A DNA stretch of 64,000 bases from Auriscalpium vulgare (Eukaryota; Basidiomycota; Agaricomycetes; Russulales; Auriscalpiaceae). Below are positions 20,122 through 31,702 of the stretch, piece after piece; position 1 is the stretch's first letter, and each line of letters opens with the position of its first letter. The stretch is from positions 496,001 to 560,000 of the forward strand of contig JAHBBC010000004.1 of NCBI GenBank assembly GCA_019915015.1, written 5' to 3'. The translations under genes were made by a program, and so were the position numbers. The notes under the pieces are model-generated. The model made no database searches and was not told the origin of the DNA. It worked only from the letters and a program-made list of their open reading frames with translations.

Positions 20122-21918
20122 TTACCTGCCCTCATGCATGGCCTTCAGATCCTCCTGAAGCCCCTCCCTCTTTGAGAAGTACTCCACCGATCGCTCCCAA
20201 CGACCCTCTAGCTCTTCTGCTAGCCGCTTTTTGAGGTCAGGGTCTTCTCGGCCCAGCGTCTCCTCCGTACGCTGACCGTATGCGTGCCAGCGGACGAGGT
20301 CGCCTGAACACCATTGCGTCAATGACTGACGATTTTCACCGGCTTGAATCGGTGTGTTACTGTGTGTGAGGAGGGCGGATGGAAGAAGAATTGTGGATCC
20401 AAGTGGGAATTCGATGATCATTTTTAATTCCCACAGGATGAGGTGCCCTCCCTTTGTGTAGTCGTAGTCTCCGAAAGGCGTTACAGCACACCACCCCCAC
20501 GGCACATTTTTCGAGTCGCGGTGGGGGGTGGTCAGCGCCCTGGGGCCAAAATTAAAGGTGGCGACAGGGAACACGCTCCTCGCGAAAGGCTTCTCAAGCG
20601 ATGGGTTGCGCTCACGGACGTCTTCCACAACTTGATCGATCTTCCCAAAGATGCGCGGTGCATTCAGTGATGCTGCGCCTAAGAGGGTATGTCAATTTTC
20701 GCTTCATATGTAGAGGAAGGCAGCAGCACGTACTGCTCTGGAATCCTGCCACGCGGTTCAACCCACGGTGCCGCAGAAGACGTGCTCTCGCCATCTGGTG
20801 ATCATCACTCCCTTTGTTCACATTGTGTGGCTCCTGCGTCGGCGAGGAAGGACGGTGTCGGATGAGCACTGTGGTTTCTGCTCCAAGACAATAAGCACGC
20901 ACCTTTGACCCTCCTCCGAACGTAAAGCCCGCATGCATGACCGGGTATTCGCCGCGTTGATGTTTGAGCTCGCCCGGCTTGAAATCGGCGATCTCCGCGA
21001 CCTCGTCATATTCCTGGCTGATACTCTTCACTATATCTGGCCACGACTTATCGTTCCGCGGGCGGCCCGCCATTTGTAGGAGGATGCGATCCTCGCAGTC
21101 CACAATTGACCGGCTTTCCCTACACATCACGTTTGTCAGGCTCACATCGCACCAACCAAAACTTGTGGCACTTACACTCCGTCCCAGTGTTTGACCTCGA
21201 AGCCATGTTCGGCCACGAGCTCATCAGGAGGGACGAGCTCGTCGCGGTACGCGGCCGCGAGCTCGTCGAGATCAGAAGATCCCGTCCAGCTACCGCTTGT
21301 GACCTGAAAGTCGGCGGCCCTCGTTGGGATTGCATGCGAAATTGATCCGGCGTGAGCTTCGGCCATGAACTGTGTGGGAAGTGGTAGGCCCGAGGCCGTC
21401 ACAGGCCGAGCGTACTCGCGGTCGCCGCGCCGCTTCCGCTTCTTCCTCGCCTTCTGGGGGTGCCCGTTGTTCGCGTCCGAGTCGTCGCCGCCCCGGTCTT
21501 CCCTCAGCGCGTCTTCGCGCCTCTGCTTTTCACGGGCAAGATTTCGCGCCGCAAGTCTGGCATCGTCTTCACGTTGCAATCCGCTCGCTGCAGCCGACGC
21601 AGCGCCTTCTTCCTCTGTTGGGTCGTTGATGCCTTGCGCACCTCGGCGTAGCCTTGAAACGGACTCTGCTATTGCCGCCGCCAGGTCGAAGTCTGCGGAT
21701 GAGTACTCCGAGTAGTACGCTTTGCTTGACCGCGTCTGCAGTGGCCGGAACAAGTCAGCCCATCGCCCGGTGCACAGCGGAACGGTAGCGTACCGTCCGG
21801 TTGCCACCCATAGCGTCCTAGCTTCTTGCACTAGCCGCACAGCGCACCAGACCGCGTTCCGGTTAACTGGCCTGCAACGGGCAGTGGAATGGGATGGGCG
21901 GACGCGAGCATGGACCAA
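20122..21918 (-). CDS. TET/JBP-family 2-oxoglutarate/Fe(II) dioxygenase (5' end unresolved)
   Basis: Minus-strand exons at about 21176-21918, 20903-21119, 20734-20833 and 20122-20678; introns 21120-21175, 20834-20902 and 20679-20733 are GT..AG and keep phase. The double-stranded beta-helix core is intact: HRD iron ligands (codons 20515-20523) before NVPWGWCAVTPFGDYD, then KGGHLILWELK, the distal iron His in LTHSNTP (codon 20362-20364) and the 2-oxoglutarate-binding Arg in ENRQSLTQ (20329-20331). Family members oxidise 5-methylcytosine or thymine in DNA, and fungal ones are often transposon-borne. The N terminus is charged (RKKRKRR, possible nuclear signal). No ATG is seen in the first exon, so an upstream exon is missing. 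It shares its strand with the transposase downstream of which it lies. Activity is predicted, not shown. Confidence 0.85.
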
Positions 21919-22330
21919 GCAAACCGAAGCGCACCTCAGAATCTAGATGCACTGTCCACCCGTCAGCGTTTGCAGCGGTGCGTTTTGACGGCTTACAGCA
22001 AGCTGCCTGTGGAACGGAACGGTCAGACTCGCGCAGCACTCTAGTAACTGAGCGAAACGCACCTAGGAATCCAGTAAAGTTACCCGCACTTCAGCGTTTG
22101 AGACGCGGGCCTTGACGGCTTTGCGGTGGGTTCCCAGCAGCGCGCAAACGCGGCGCAGAAGCAAGCAAGGCTGCGCAGCGCTTGCCTGGGAAATATCTGC
22201 CCTGTTGAAGCTCGTTAGCTGGGTCTGGATTCTTCGAGAGAGAGCTAACTGTGGAGGGGTAGGCGCCGCTCATTCGAGAGGACGCGTCTGCGGTGAGGTG
22301 AAGGGGAATAGAAAAAAAAACGCAACACAC

Positions 22331-22820
22331 GCGTCCAGCGCCGCGCAGGTCGTCGGGACGCGTCTGCGCAGCCAGGAGCCACCTGGTTTGGCGTCATACA
22401 AGGCTACACAGGTGAATTTCGACGGCGCGCGAAGTGCGAGACGCGTCGAGGACGCGTCTGCGGCGAGGAGAAGGCCACGGAATTAGAAAACGCAGGACAT
22501 GCGTCCAGCGCCGCGCGCGTCGTCGGGACGCGTCTGCGCAGCCAGGAGCCGCCTGGTTTGGCGTCATACAAGGCTGCGCAGGCACATCTCGACGGCGCGC
22601 GCCGTTCCAGACGCGTCGAGATGGCGCGCGCGATGGGAGGAACACGCCGGCTTGGCCAAAAATAAAGGAACACATGCAAAACGCGCCCGACACCGTGCGT
22701 GTTGTTGGGACGCGTCTGTGCAACCCAGAGAAGCCTGGTTTGGCATCATACAAGGCTGCGCAGACGCATCCCGACAACGCGTGCAGTGCCAGACGCGTCG
22801 GGACGGTGCGCGCGCCGTAG
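22331..22820. repeat. Three-copy GC-rich tandem repeat
   Basis: Copies start near 22331, 22501 and 22683 (spacing 170 and 182 bp). Each has GTCGGGACGCGTCTGC, a GTTTGGCGTCATACAAGGCT-like block and an ACGCGTCG end, with lower similarity upstream. ORFs crossing it are repeat artefacts. Confidence 0.75.
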
Positions 22821-22829
22821 AAGTCCTCA

Positions 22830-23530
22830 GAGGCGGGGGAAAATGGGCCTGCAACTCACAAAAGACGGTTTATGCACACTTCGGCGGGGTGGGATTGTCC
22901 TAGACTCGGTGGTGGGATGGGGAGAGGTCGACTGGTTGTTGAAGAAGCCCGTGCACGGCGCCTGCGGGGACGGTAACGGTGGCACTGTCACACCGGCTGT
23001 CAACCTCCGGCCCGCACTTACTAGCGTGCTACCTAGCGCCAGTCTTGCGACCCCCGGACTTGCGCTCATCCACCAGCTACAACACGCGTCACCTCCCCGC
23101 GACGTACTCAAGCTAGCCCTCTTTATTATTTCCGTAGTCATCTTCTTGCTTGTCCCAATGAATCTGTGTTCTATCGTCCGTTTGCGTGCTGCTCACCGCT
23201 GTCTGAAGCTGACGGCCTCGGAGTGCCCGACTGATGCATGCCTGACATCCTTGAGAGCGCCTACCCTAAGCCAACATGCTGCCAGCTGCCAGCCCGACGG
23301 CGCTGCACACATGTCTCATCTACAGCTTGTCCGACCATCGCAAAGGAAGCCAATCTAATCTTATGCAGGAGTAACGACGGGTAATGGGGTGCTGAGGCCT
23401 ACACAAGAACTGCCGGCGCCACGGGGTACTATTAGAGAGTCCAAACTACGGGCTGTCAAGACGGACCTAGACACAATTGAGCACAGACGATGGCACGCAA
23501 GACAACGGCACACTCACGAGCGACGTGCGT
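22830..23530. other. No gene resolved
   Basis: Long frames exist on the plus strand to 23358, but I found no splice-consistent or conserved-looking protein. One short hydrophobic run (LFIISVVIFLLVP, about 23120-23160) could be a membrane segment. I leave it unassigned. Confidence 0.3.
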
Positions 23531-23908
23531 TCAGCCTTCGAGCGGCACCTCCACGAAGCCGTCGGAGGCATTGACAATGTCCGACTCCACAGGCGGGAGG
23601 ACGGCGGGAGCGCACGGAGCTGGCGACGCGTGCCCTATATGGCGGGTGCGGACGAACAGAACCCGCTCCTTTGAGTCCCAGGTCGGTGGGTGAGCTCGGG
23701 GGGACGCCGTGGGCGACGGCGCCGGGGTGAGCGGTGGTTGACCTCCAGCGTCGCTTGCCGTCCCTGCGTATTGGAAGCCAGGGATCGCTACGTCAAGCTC
23801 CTGTATGGGCAGTAGAGTCAGCGCGCGAATATACCGTTGGGATTTGATACGCACATAACGGCCAGGCGCGCTCAGAGTAACATCGAGGATCACTTGGATG
23901 GTCGACAT
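23531..23908 (-). CDS. Small hypothetical protein, 125 aa, Plavaka cargo
   Basis: ATG at 23908, stop at 23531. It starts MSTIQVILDVTLSAPGRYVR, continues with an Ala/Pro-rich centre and ends acidic. Amino-acid composition looks protein-like and the other frames are poorer. No domain is recognised. It lies between the TET/JBP and transposase genes, on their strand. It could instead be one exon of a longer gene. Confidence 0.45.
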   Translation of the reverse strand: MSTIQVILDVTLSAPGRYVRIKSQRYIRALTLLPIQELDVAIPGFQYAGTASDAGGQPPLTPAPSPTASPRAHPPTWDSKERVLFVRTRHIGHASPAPCAPAVLPPVESDIVNASDGFVEVPLEG

Positions 23909-24240
23909 GGAGGTTTGGGATAAGAGGTGTAGCGAGCGTGTGCCTGCAGGGCAAACGAAAATGAACTATGTCAGCAGCTGAGCTCCGGACTCACAAGTTA
24001 TCTGGAGACCTGGTAGGCTGCCTCTGTGCATCCGTGCCCCACCAAACGCAGCCGCAGCGGTGTCCAACAACTTTTGACGGCCGGTAGAGGTGTATTGAGA
24101 AGTCGGGTGAGCCGGAGGATCAAGCTAGACCGGGTGAGCGCCACGGGCGCTGCTCTGACCGATGCCCGCCGGCGCACAGCGTACTACCATATCGGGCATG
24201 CCGGCCTCGCTCGCCCTCTGCGCCTTGTTCAACAACAACC

Positions 24241-24667
24241 ATGCCCACTGGCTTCGCCTTCTATGTCACCCTGCCCCCTTCTACGCGCTTTGTGAGTGAC
24301 TGTACTATGGCAAACCATTAGTACTGTGCGTTGACGTGTCGCGCCCGGCCAGATCGTGAGGCTCGTCGTCGCGCCGAACGGCGTTGTATCGTTTGCAACG
24401 CCGGGCCCTCCCGTGGAAGAAGTTGACGGACACGGAGTGCCCCCATTCAAGCCCTACCCTCCTCTGCGCTCTATGAAGGTTGCCCTTGCCTCGATCCAGG
24501 CCCGGGACATCGACAGAATCATCGCCTACGTCCCGCGCGCGGCTGGTACAAACCCGACGGCCCATGCCACCTGCACCGTCAAGTTGACCGTGGCCATCTG
24601 TACGGATGAGGCCGGAGAGGCGACGCTGTGTGTGGAGGACGAAGGGGTTGTTGAGGCAGACCAGTGA
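24241..24667 (+). CDS. Small two-exon hypothetical gene, 121 aa
   Basis: ATG 24241, exon 1 to 24291, intron 24292-24352 (GTGAGT..CCAG), exon 2 24353-24667 ending TGA. The splice keeps phase. The product begins MPTGFAFYVTLPPSTRF, continues IVRLVVAPNGVVSFATPGPP and has a Val/Thr/Cys-rich C-terminal half (CTVKLTVAICTDE) that looks like beta-strands. The family is not recognised. It converges on the transposase 3' end, about 230 bp away. This would be a cargo gene of the Plavaka-type element. Confidence 0.55.
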
Positions 24668-24895
24668 GTACCATCCATCGATCACATCTCCCACCCGTGT
24701 ATTCATTTGCCGCAGTGCGTAGCCAACATGGATGCGGCCTTAAATTTTGAGGCGAGATGGCCACCCCTGCTGCAGCATTGCAGGATCCTGGCACCGGCGG
24801 CGCGCTGTCATAGTTTAGTTGTTTCATGTATGTTCTACTTCCGGCCTGCGTCAATTCATGCATTCCCTCGTCCCGTCGGTGTGGGCAGTGTACTC

Positions 24896-27800
24896 TTAGT
24901 ATATTGTGATGTAGGTATGTCTATCTACGAAGGATGAGACGTAGAATGTATCACAGTAATCAAGAACATTGGATGACGACCAGTGACGCGGCGCCGAGGG
25001 ACCAAACCGAGGGAATAGATGTACACTCCGTCGTATATCTCCCACCGGGATCACCGCCGATTTCCTCGCACCGCCCGTCGAGTACACGCGTTTTACACGG
25101 TAAAGGAGATGGTCCGGTTCTGCTGTGCGCGTGAAAGGAGTGAACCACTCTATGAACGCTAGATGTTTTGGACCGTCGTATTGCGGAGGGAAGACGGCAG
25201 CGTGAGCTTTGATTGGGAGACTGAAGATGGCGTGGACTTGTGCAACGCGATAGCCTGCTCGCAAAAGAACGTGTCAGTCGCTGAGTGTGTGCTTTCAAAG
25301 GGCGACATACCTTGAACACCCTGCCCTTCGTCGCCTGTGCCCGTGTCCACCAAAACTGTATCAAACCTGCCTGGCACGGCGCGGCCCCGGGTGCCCATGT
25401 ACGAAGGTCGAGCGTGTGCGGCATCGCGAGTCTCTGGTGCGCTGTCCACATCTTGAGGGTCGGGCAGCCAGAACTTGATGTTGTTGTAGGTTGCGACGGT
25501 GCGAAAGGGAAGCTTGAGACCCTTGGCAAGATTGGCGATCTGGACGCTGGAATGGCGAGGGTTCCGCGCTGCCAGGATATAGCAGGCAAGCGCGTGCTCA
25601 AAGCCTTCGGCGCCGTGACGGTACTCGAGCTGCGCGAAGGTGACGGACTTGTCAGAGGGATTCCGAGCGATGTGAATACGTGGCCTGAGAGCGACAGGGG
25701 CCGGAGGAGCAGCCAGCAGGCCCGGCGTGTTGTTGAGCCGCCATTCGACGAATTTTGAATGCCGAAGGACCTGCTCGCGGCGCACGAGCCACTTGGTCAT
25801 CTGCGGATAGACGTCCTTGTGGTTTGTCGATCGGTAAGCGTCCTTCGCGTAGTCGATATGGAGTCGTTCGGTGGCCTCGGTGTTGGTATTGTCCGTTGTT
25901 CTAATAAGCTTGATGGAGTCGACATAGTGCGCGAGTGCGTGGAGCTTGGGGAGGTTGAAGCCTTCTCGTATGCCGAGAGCCTCGAAGATATGTTTGCTGG
26001 CATGGAAGCGCTTCAGAGCCTTCTCGAGGTACTTTAGAGTAGCGTCGCTGTGCGATGGATATTGCGCGAGATAGAGGAAATCGAGGAGAGCGCGGGCCGT
26101 GCGGATGACGTCGGTGACGGGCGTTCGGGCGGGAAGATCCAGGTCGATGATAAGGCCGAGTAGAATGCGACAGATATCCTTATGTTCTTGCCCGGATACG
26201 CGCGACAAGATAGAGATTCCGTTCTTGAAGAGGCGGACATTGTGATTGGGAGGGAGTCGTGCACAGCGCGCATCAATCTCGGCAGCTCCAAAGGCATCAG
26301 TAAGCCAGCCCAGGAGGTGTTTCACCATGCCCTGATAGAGTTGATGGAGGACGTCGGGCGTGATCGCAACAAAGACATTGGAGTAGGGAAGATCTGCCCA
26401 GAACGGATGATACACCGGTTTGATCCCAGCTTCTTGGCAGGCCGCGATGTATGCCTCTGGCCCGCGGTCAATAACGGATAGCGCCTCGCGCGCTGCAGCT
26501 ATGCTCCGAGGGGATGGCAGAGAGGGTGTATGGTCCCCTAGCGCATCAGGATAAACGACGCACTTGGGGCACTCGCCGGACTTGACGCATGCGACGAGCA
26601 CCTGTTCAGGGTAATCTCCGATGAAAACGGCAAAGATCGGATGACAGCGCCGAACGACGCCGTCTCCGCTCGCCATTTCAACGCCGTGCAGACCAGGTGA
26701 GATGGTGGGCGACACGATCTTTCGAACGCACGCATGGAAGAGGTTGGCAACAGCGCGGCGGCGCGTGTCCTGATTTTTGATGCTCGTCAGACGGGCGGTC
26801 GGAAGGTAGCCAATCAAGATCTGAGCCTGCTTTGACGGCTTCCTACGATTCTCCTTCGAGATGTTGCCTATGGTAAGGTACAACGGGTACGCGGAGTTGT
26901 TCCGAAAGTTGGTGACGAGGGTCTTGTCAGAGGACAAGATAAGGGGGACAACGGTTGCGCCTGGCGTCTTGTCTTCGAGCAAGGTCTGTGCGCGGAGCAT
27001 GAGCTACACGTTGCTATCAATTGCTGTGCCACGCACCTGTATGTGCCACCACCACTTCCCAGTATTCATTTGGCCGTACACGCGAGTCCTCGGCCGCGCA
27101 GCCTCATCCGCGGGCTCAGCAGCGTCGTCGGCATAGTGACATTCGGGGGTGAAGGCCATGGTCTGTAGGAACTCGGGGTTGCTATAGAGGTGGCGGACGC
27201 ATTGCATGATGTCGCGGTAGAACAGCTCGTATGTCTCGCCGTCGACAGTGATCTCGTCGCACTTGAACGCGGGGATGCTAGGCATGCTTGAATCGATGAT
27301 GGCATTCAGCGCCTTCGAGGAATTGAATGACAGGTTGAGTCGCTCGCGAACCTAGAGCGGGAATGTAAGCGCTGCTCTGCATGCACGTGGGGCGCTCAGT
27401 AAAACGTACTTCGTCGATCTGAAGGAGCTCCGTGAAGGCTGTGGACGTGGGGCCTCGCATCTTCGCCCAGCGCGCGATCTCCCACTCCAGTTTGGAGTGG
27501 AATGGTGCCCAGACGTTCGCTGCGGGATTGTCGCCGGCGTCGAGGGTGTCGCGGTATGCCTCGAACGTTGAGCGCGTGTCGACCTGTGGGATAGTCTCGC
27601 CTGCTCGGCCTCCAAAGTGAACCACCGTGGACGGCTCATGGAGGGCCTCCTCGTCGTCTCGCCGCTGCTCGTCCTCCATGCGACGGGCCTCTTCTTCGCC
27701 GACTGCAGGAAACTCGTAGGCGTCGTCCATTGGAGCGTCTGGGCGCAACTGGTCCGCGCGCGGCCGATCCTCATGCATGGCAGCAATGTCGTGCTCTTCA

Positions 27801-28309
27801 CCGCCAGGGCCGCCTTCTTCGTCGTCGCTATCGTCCTCTTCTTGCTCGTTTGCGCCCTGGGAGGCTGTGGCGTCGACACCCTGCTCGTCTTCATCGCCCC
27901 AGACAAGCTCCTCGGGATCAAGGTCGGCTCTCCACGCGTCGATGGGTAGGTCACAATCTGAGGGGCCGTCAGCAAGGAAATAAAGGTCATGAAAGAATGG
28001 CCGCGTACCTGAAGCCCCATCGTCCCACTCACTATCGGATATGGTGGCGTCAGTCTTGAACCACGCGGGCGGTTCGTCTTGGGGAATGGGGAGCCGATTG
28101 TGCGACCGGAGGAGAGCGGACGGGAGCAACGCCGATCCGCCTGCATCGTTGGCGTCCGAGAGGCGCTGCGTGCGGTACTTGACACATCGTGGAGTTGACG
28201 TGCGGCGCAAGTGTTTGGTGAGGGCTGACGGCTGAAACCACTGGCCACATCCGTGGCACAGCTCATGGCCAGCGTGGCGTTGTGAAGATGGGCCAGCGCG
28301 ACTTGACAT
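24896..28309 (-). CDS. Plavaka transposase (CMC/CACTA group), 1065 aa
   Basis: Minus-strand exons 28009-28309, 27410-27957, 27037-27351, 25311-26985 and 24896-25254 total 3198 nt, in phase throughout. Introns are 51-58 nt, GT..AG. The N terminus has a C2H2-like zinc finger (CHGCGQWFQPSALTKHLRR), then an acidic linker. Hallmark Plavaka segments follow: WAPFHSKLEWEIARWAKMRG, NTGKWWWHIQ, ILSSDKTLVTNF, HPIFAVFIGDYPEQV with a CPKC pair, and PFWADLPYSN..TPDVLHQL. The C-terminal exon (IEWFTPFTRTAEPDHLLY .. FVDRHTYITIY) is also typical. The protein would cut and move the element. No internal stop is seen, so it may be functional, although the element sits in a retrotransposon. The start at ATG 28309 fits the finger position. 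Confidence 0.92.
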
Positions 28310-28558
28310 GGTGGCGCGGGGAAGGCGGTAGGAAGGGAGGAGAGGGTCTTCAGACTTGTGCACTGCAGGCCCGGTTGATTTGAAACCCGTAGTATGGCCG
28401 CCGATCCGTGATACCGCGCGTGGATACGACGGGTCCGGCGGGTAGGTCCGCGGAAAAATACCTATAAAAATTTGCTGCATCAGTAATGGCGGCCGATCGT
28501 TGCCATCTCCCGCCCACTTACCCAGCAGCCCATACCGCCCGCTCGCAGGCCACTTCTC

Positions 28559-31389
28559 ATGACCAGGACGCGCAAGAGCCAGAGGGTCGTTAGCGATGAT
28601 GACGAGGAGAACCAGCCCGCGGAGAACAGCGAAGGCGCCCCGGGAAAAAGCAGAAGGCGCAACACAAGCCAGCCAGCCTAGAGTCCGACGGGGGCGAAGA
28701 GCACGAGTCCATGCCCAGTGAGTTCCGAGGCCGTGACTGCTGGTCTGTGTTGACCGCTGTCCCATAGAAACACGCAGGTCCGCACGTCAGAAGGCAGGAA
28801 AATCGACAAAACGTTGCGTCGCTTACCTTTCTGTCAATTCCTGACCTCACTGGTACGCGCAGCGCCGCGCGCTGGCGGTGGGACCGACAACGTGGTCCCT
28901 GAGTCGCGCAAGCGAGCCGCGTCCGCCGCCGAGCCGCCGTCAACGAAGGCAGCTAAGAAAGCTAAGAAAGCTAAGAAGACGCCCGGTGAGCACAACCGTG
29001 AAGCTCACCTGTAAGTGTGCGCACTGACAAGCGGCTTCTGGATGACTGTAGTGGATGCCAACTCACAGCCTTCTTTGCAAGGCGTCAGCTCGGCTGCTGG
29101 CGAGTCGGCTCAGGCTGTTGCCTCGGCACCCTTGGTACATGGAAATGGTGAGTACACAGCCCGCAAATCGAACGCGTACTGATGCTGGTTGTCCATTGCT
29201 TCACGACCCCTCACAGACTCGTCTACCGTGCACAAGTCCAAACCCACCGCATCCGCCCAGTCCTTCGCGCGTGACGACCTGTTCGGCGAGAGGTCTGAGG
29301 ACGACTCGGAAGGTACTGACCAGGAGCCTGAGAAAGACAAGCAATGGGTGCCGGATGATGAACCGGAGGGCGCAGGTGGCGAGGGCGCGAGCAAAGGGGC
29401 CAGGACTATCAACGCACAATTCAAGAAGGCGGTCAGTCCTCTTTCTCGCGTCGACTTCGCTGTTTGAGGCACTCATGCATGCGTGGGACCGGAGGTTCCA
29501 CAATGGGATTCCACAGACGCCGAACCCGTGACGCTCGACGCTGAACAGCGCGAGTTAATGAGTGCTGTGGACAAGTACCTCAACTTCACCGACCTTGACG
29601 ACCCTGCCCCCGCGCCGGATCGGACCACGAGCGTTCGATCCTCAGCTCCGCGTTCCAAGGCCACATCTATATCGGCGCGCTCAAAGGGCAAAGGCGCCGC
29701 TGTGCCGCAGACCGCCACTCTCAGCAACAGCCGTGTCGGTGTCGCACCTGAGGCACGTCCCTTTTCTTCTTTCATTCTGCTCGTACATTCACATAGGAGC
29801 TACAGCAGGGTCCTATTTTTTCCAAGACACTGGCGAGTAAGGTACGTGGCACGCTGTCAGTCGATGGCGCGCATGACTGAGAGACGCTCGGGTGCACTGG
29901 GCTACAGCCACGCAACAACGACGGCCATGCGGGCGCGCCGCGCGTCGTCGAGGTATCGGACGGCTCGGAAGACGAAGGCCAGGCTAATTCCAATGGGGGG
30001 CGTTCCAGTGACGGACAGGTGCGTGGCCATGCGCTTGAGGGCCGCCAGTTACTGATGAATCCTAGCCTCGGGCTTCCCATGTCCGCCTGTCGCCCTCTGT
30101 CGACACGTCCCCGGCGGCTCTCGAGGTCGAGGAGTCACTCCACGTCGACGCGCGCGGGATCCAGAGCAAGGCCAACACGCCTGGCACGGGCGCATCGGCG
30201 GACCGCGGTGGCAAGTGGCCTGCGTGGACGAACGTCGTGCCCCCAGAAAAGGGCCGCCGTATGACCATGGGCGACCAGACTGAGCAGGTCCAGGCGGTTC
30301 TGAAGCGCACATGTGCTAAGGAGGTGCCAAGGATCATGTGTTTCCGCAACACCTACCCATCGGACGGCGCGCGCACCTTCTACCTCATCGACGGTCTCAA
30401 AAATGCGGCGCGGGCGCTCGGCTATAGCGACATCTTGGCGAGGCTCGAGCAGGAGCCGGCATATCACGAGCTCCTCATCAAAATCGTACGTGCACTCGTT
30501 TGGGTCGCCTGCACTGTAACTGATTGGTGACGGAGCGACCACCAGCCAGAGGCCCGTATATCCATTTTCCGCGGGGATGTCAAGCGCGGCGCCGACGATA
30601 CCGTGAAGCGCGCGTACCACCTCAACCGCATCCCGGACTCCGTGTACGTCAAGAGCATGAAGCGCGTGCTGACCGAAGGATTGAACGGCCGGCTGTACGT
30701 CTTCCCCGCCGACATATCTGTAAGCACAGATCCGCTACTCCATCGCGTCCCTCTTCAATTAACTTGCCTACGCTATGTATGTCTAGAAGATGACATTCGA
30801 CACAAGCAGTCCATTCTGCCACAAAGCGATCACTGACATCCTACACGACAAATTCTTCGGCGCGCGCGCGGTGCACCGGTTCCCTACCGCCGATTACAAG
30901 GCGGTATCCCCGAAAGGCGACACTCCAGTCATCCCGCCGGTTATGCTGGCGCTCGTCACTACCATAGTATACCTCTTTAACTACCCTGACATTTTGCCAC
31001 GGTCCTGACCGCCTGATTTCACAGATTGATGCTGGTCTTGTTTCACACTCGCTGTCACCAGGCCCTGCCACCAAGGTCGACTTCCATGCCGACAAGTTCA
31101 AGGTCGTGTACAAAGAACACATCCACCGCCTTCGGAGGCTCAAAAAAAGGAGCGAGAACGGTTTCTGGGGCCTGCTGGGGCTCCTGTACTCGAAAGCGTC
31201 GTGAGCATTACGACTCTGTGGTGTGGCTCCGAGTCTCGCCCCTCTGACTGCACCTGATATCTTAGGAAGGGGTCTGTCGACCCAGACTCCCTTGAGCCAC
31301 CGCTCGAAAGCGACGGGGACGACAACGATGATGACGACGATGACGTCGTCGTTGACAATGACGGTTTCGCAGCAAATTTCGCGCGGTGA
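28559..31389 (+). CDS. DUF6532-like gene, divergent from the transposase
   Basis: Starts at ATG 28559, about 250 bp from the transposase start, so the two share a bidirectional promoter region. Many small exons (for example about 30180-30486, 30546-30719, 30789-30955, 31025-31197 and 31265-31389) read into a DUF6532-type domain: SPFCHKAITDILHDKFFG, PTADYKAVSPKGD, VIPPVMLALVTTI, FKVVYKEHIHRLRRLKK. The tail is acidic (DGDDNDDDDDD). The N-terminal part is Lys/Arg- and Ser-rich, probably disordered and nuclear. Near 28638-28649 (a CCCC-GGG-AAAAA run) the frame must shift by one base to continue, which could be a real defect or a sequencing error. Such proteins are repeatedly seen with Plavaka elements; their role is unknown. 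Confidence 0.7.
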
Positions 31390-31702
31390 TTCAACGGTGC
31401 TGGGGGTGCGTTTCCCATCATATTGTTGCTCATATGATGCGTCTAATTATGCTCTTATTTCAGGGCCCTTCAATGACCTGTAGTACTTATTATGTCCTAC
31501 TGCGTGTCTTATTTATGTCTCATATGTGTCTAATAAGATGTCCTGCATTCGTGCATATCTACCATGTGCTTTCAGTAAGGCTCAAATAAGATGCTACTTA
31601 AGATACTACTTAGCAACAAATATGACTTGCCCAACCTTAGCTAAGTCTAATGCAAAGAAGGTCTTATGAGACCTAATTATCCACAAATAAGCACAGTATA
31701 GG
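31390..31702. repeat. AT-rich subterminal region of the Plavaka-type element
   Basis: Contains repeated short motifs (TCTTATTT/AAATAAG, AAGATACTACTTA, AAGATGCTACTTA), as found inside CACTA-group ends where transposase binds. No gene is seen. Confidence 0.5.

Larger units (their letters stand above)
18420..31702. mobile_element. Plavaka-type DNA transposon carrying TET/JBP and DUF6532-like genes
   Basis: About 13.3 kb that splits the third retrotransposon ORF. Joining 18419 to 31703 keeps the frame; the bases GGTT occur at both junctions, so a 3-4 bp target duplication is possible. Inside, in order: a degenerate repeat (18690-19900), a TET/JBP gene (minus), a three-copy repeat (22331-22820), small ORFs, the Plavaka transposase (minus, 24896-28309) and a divergent DUF6532-like gene (28559-31389). 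A perfect 16-bp inverted pair lies at 18427-18442 and 31699-31714, but its right copy overlaps retrotransposon coding, so the exact termini remain uncertain. Plavaka belongs to the CMC/CACTA group in basidiomycetes (established). Confidence 0.8.

Noticed and set aside
20122..28309. KDZ transposase as the partner of the TET/JBP gene
   Set aside because: The transposase motifs and exon pattern match Plavaka, and no KDZ-type segments were seen.
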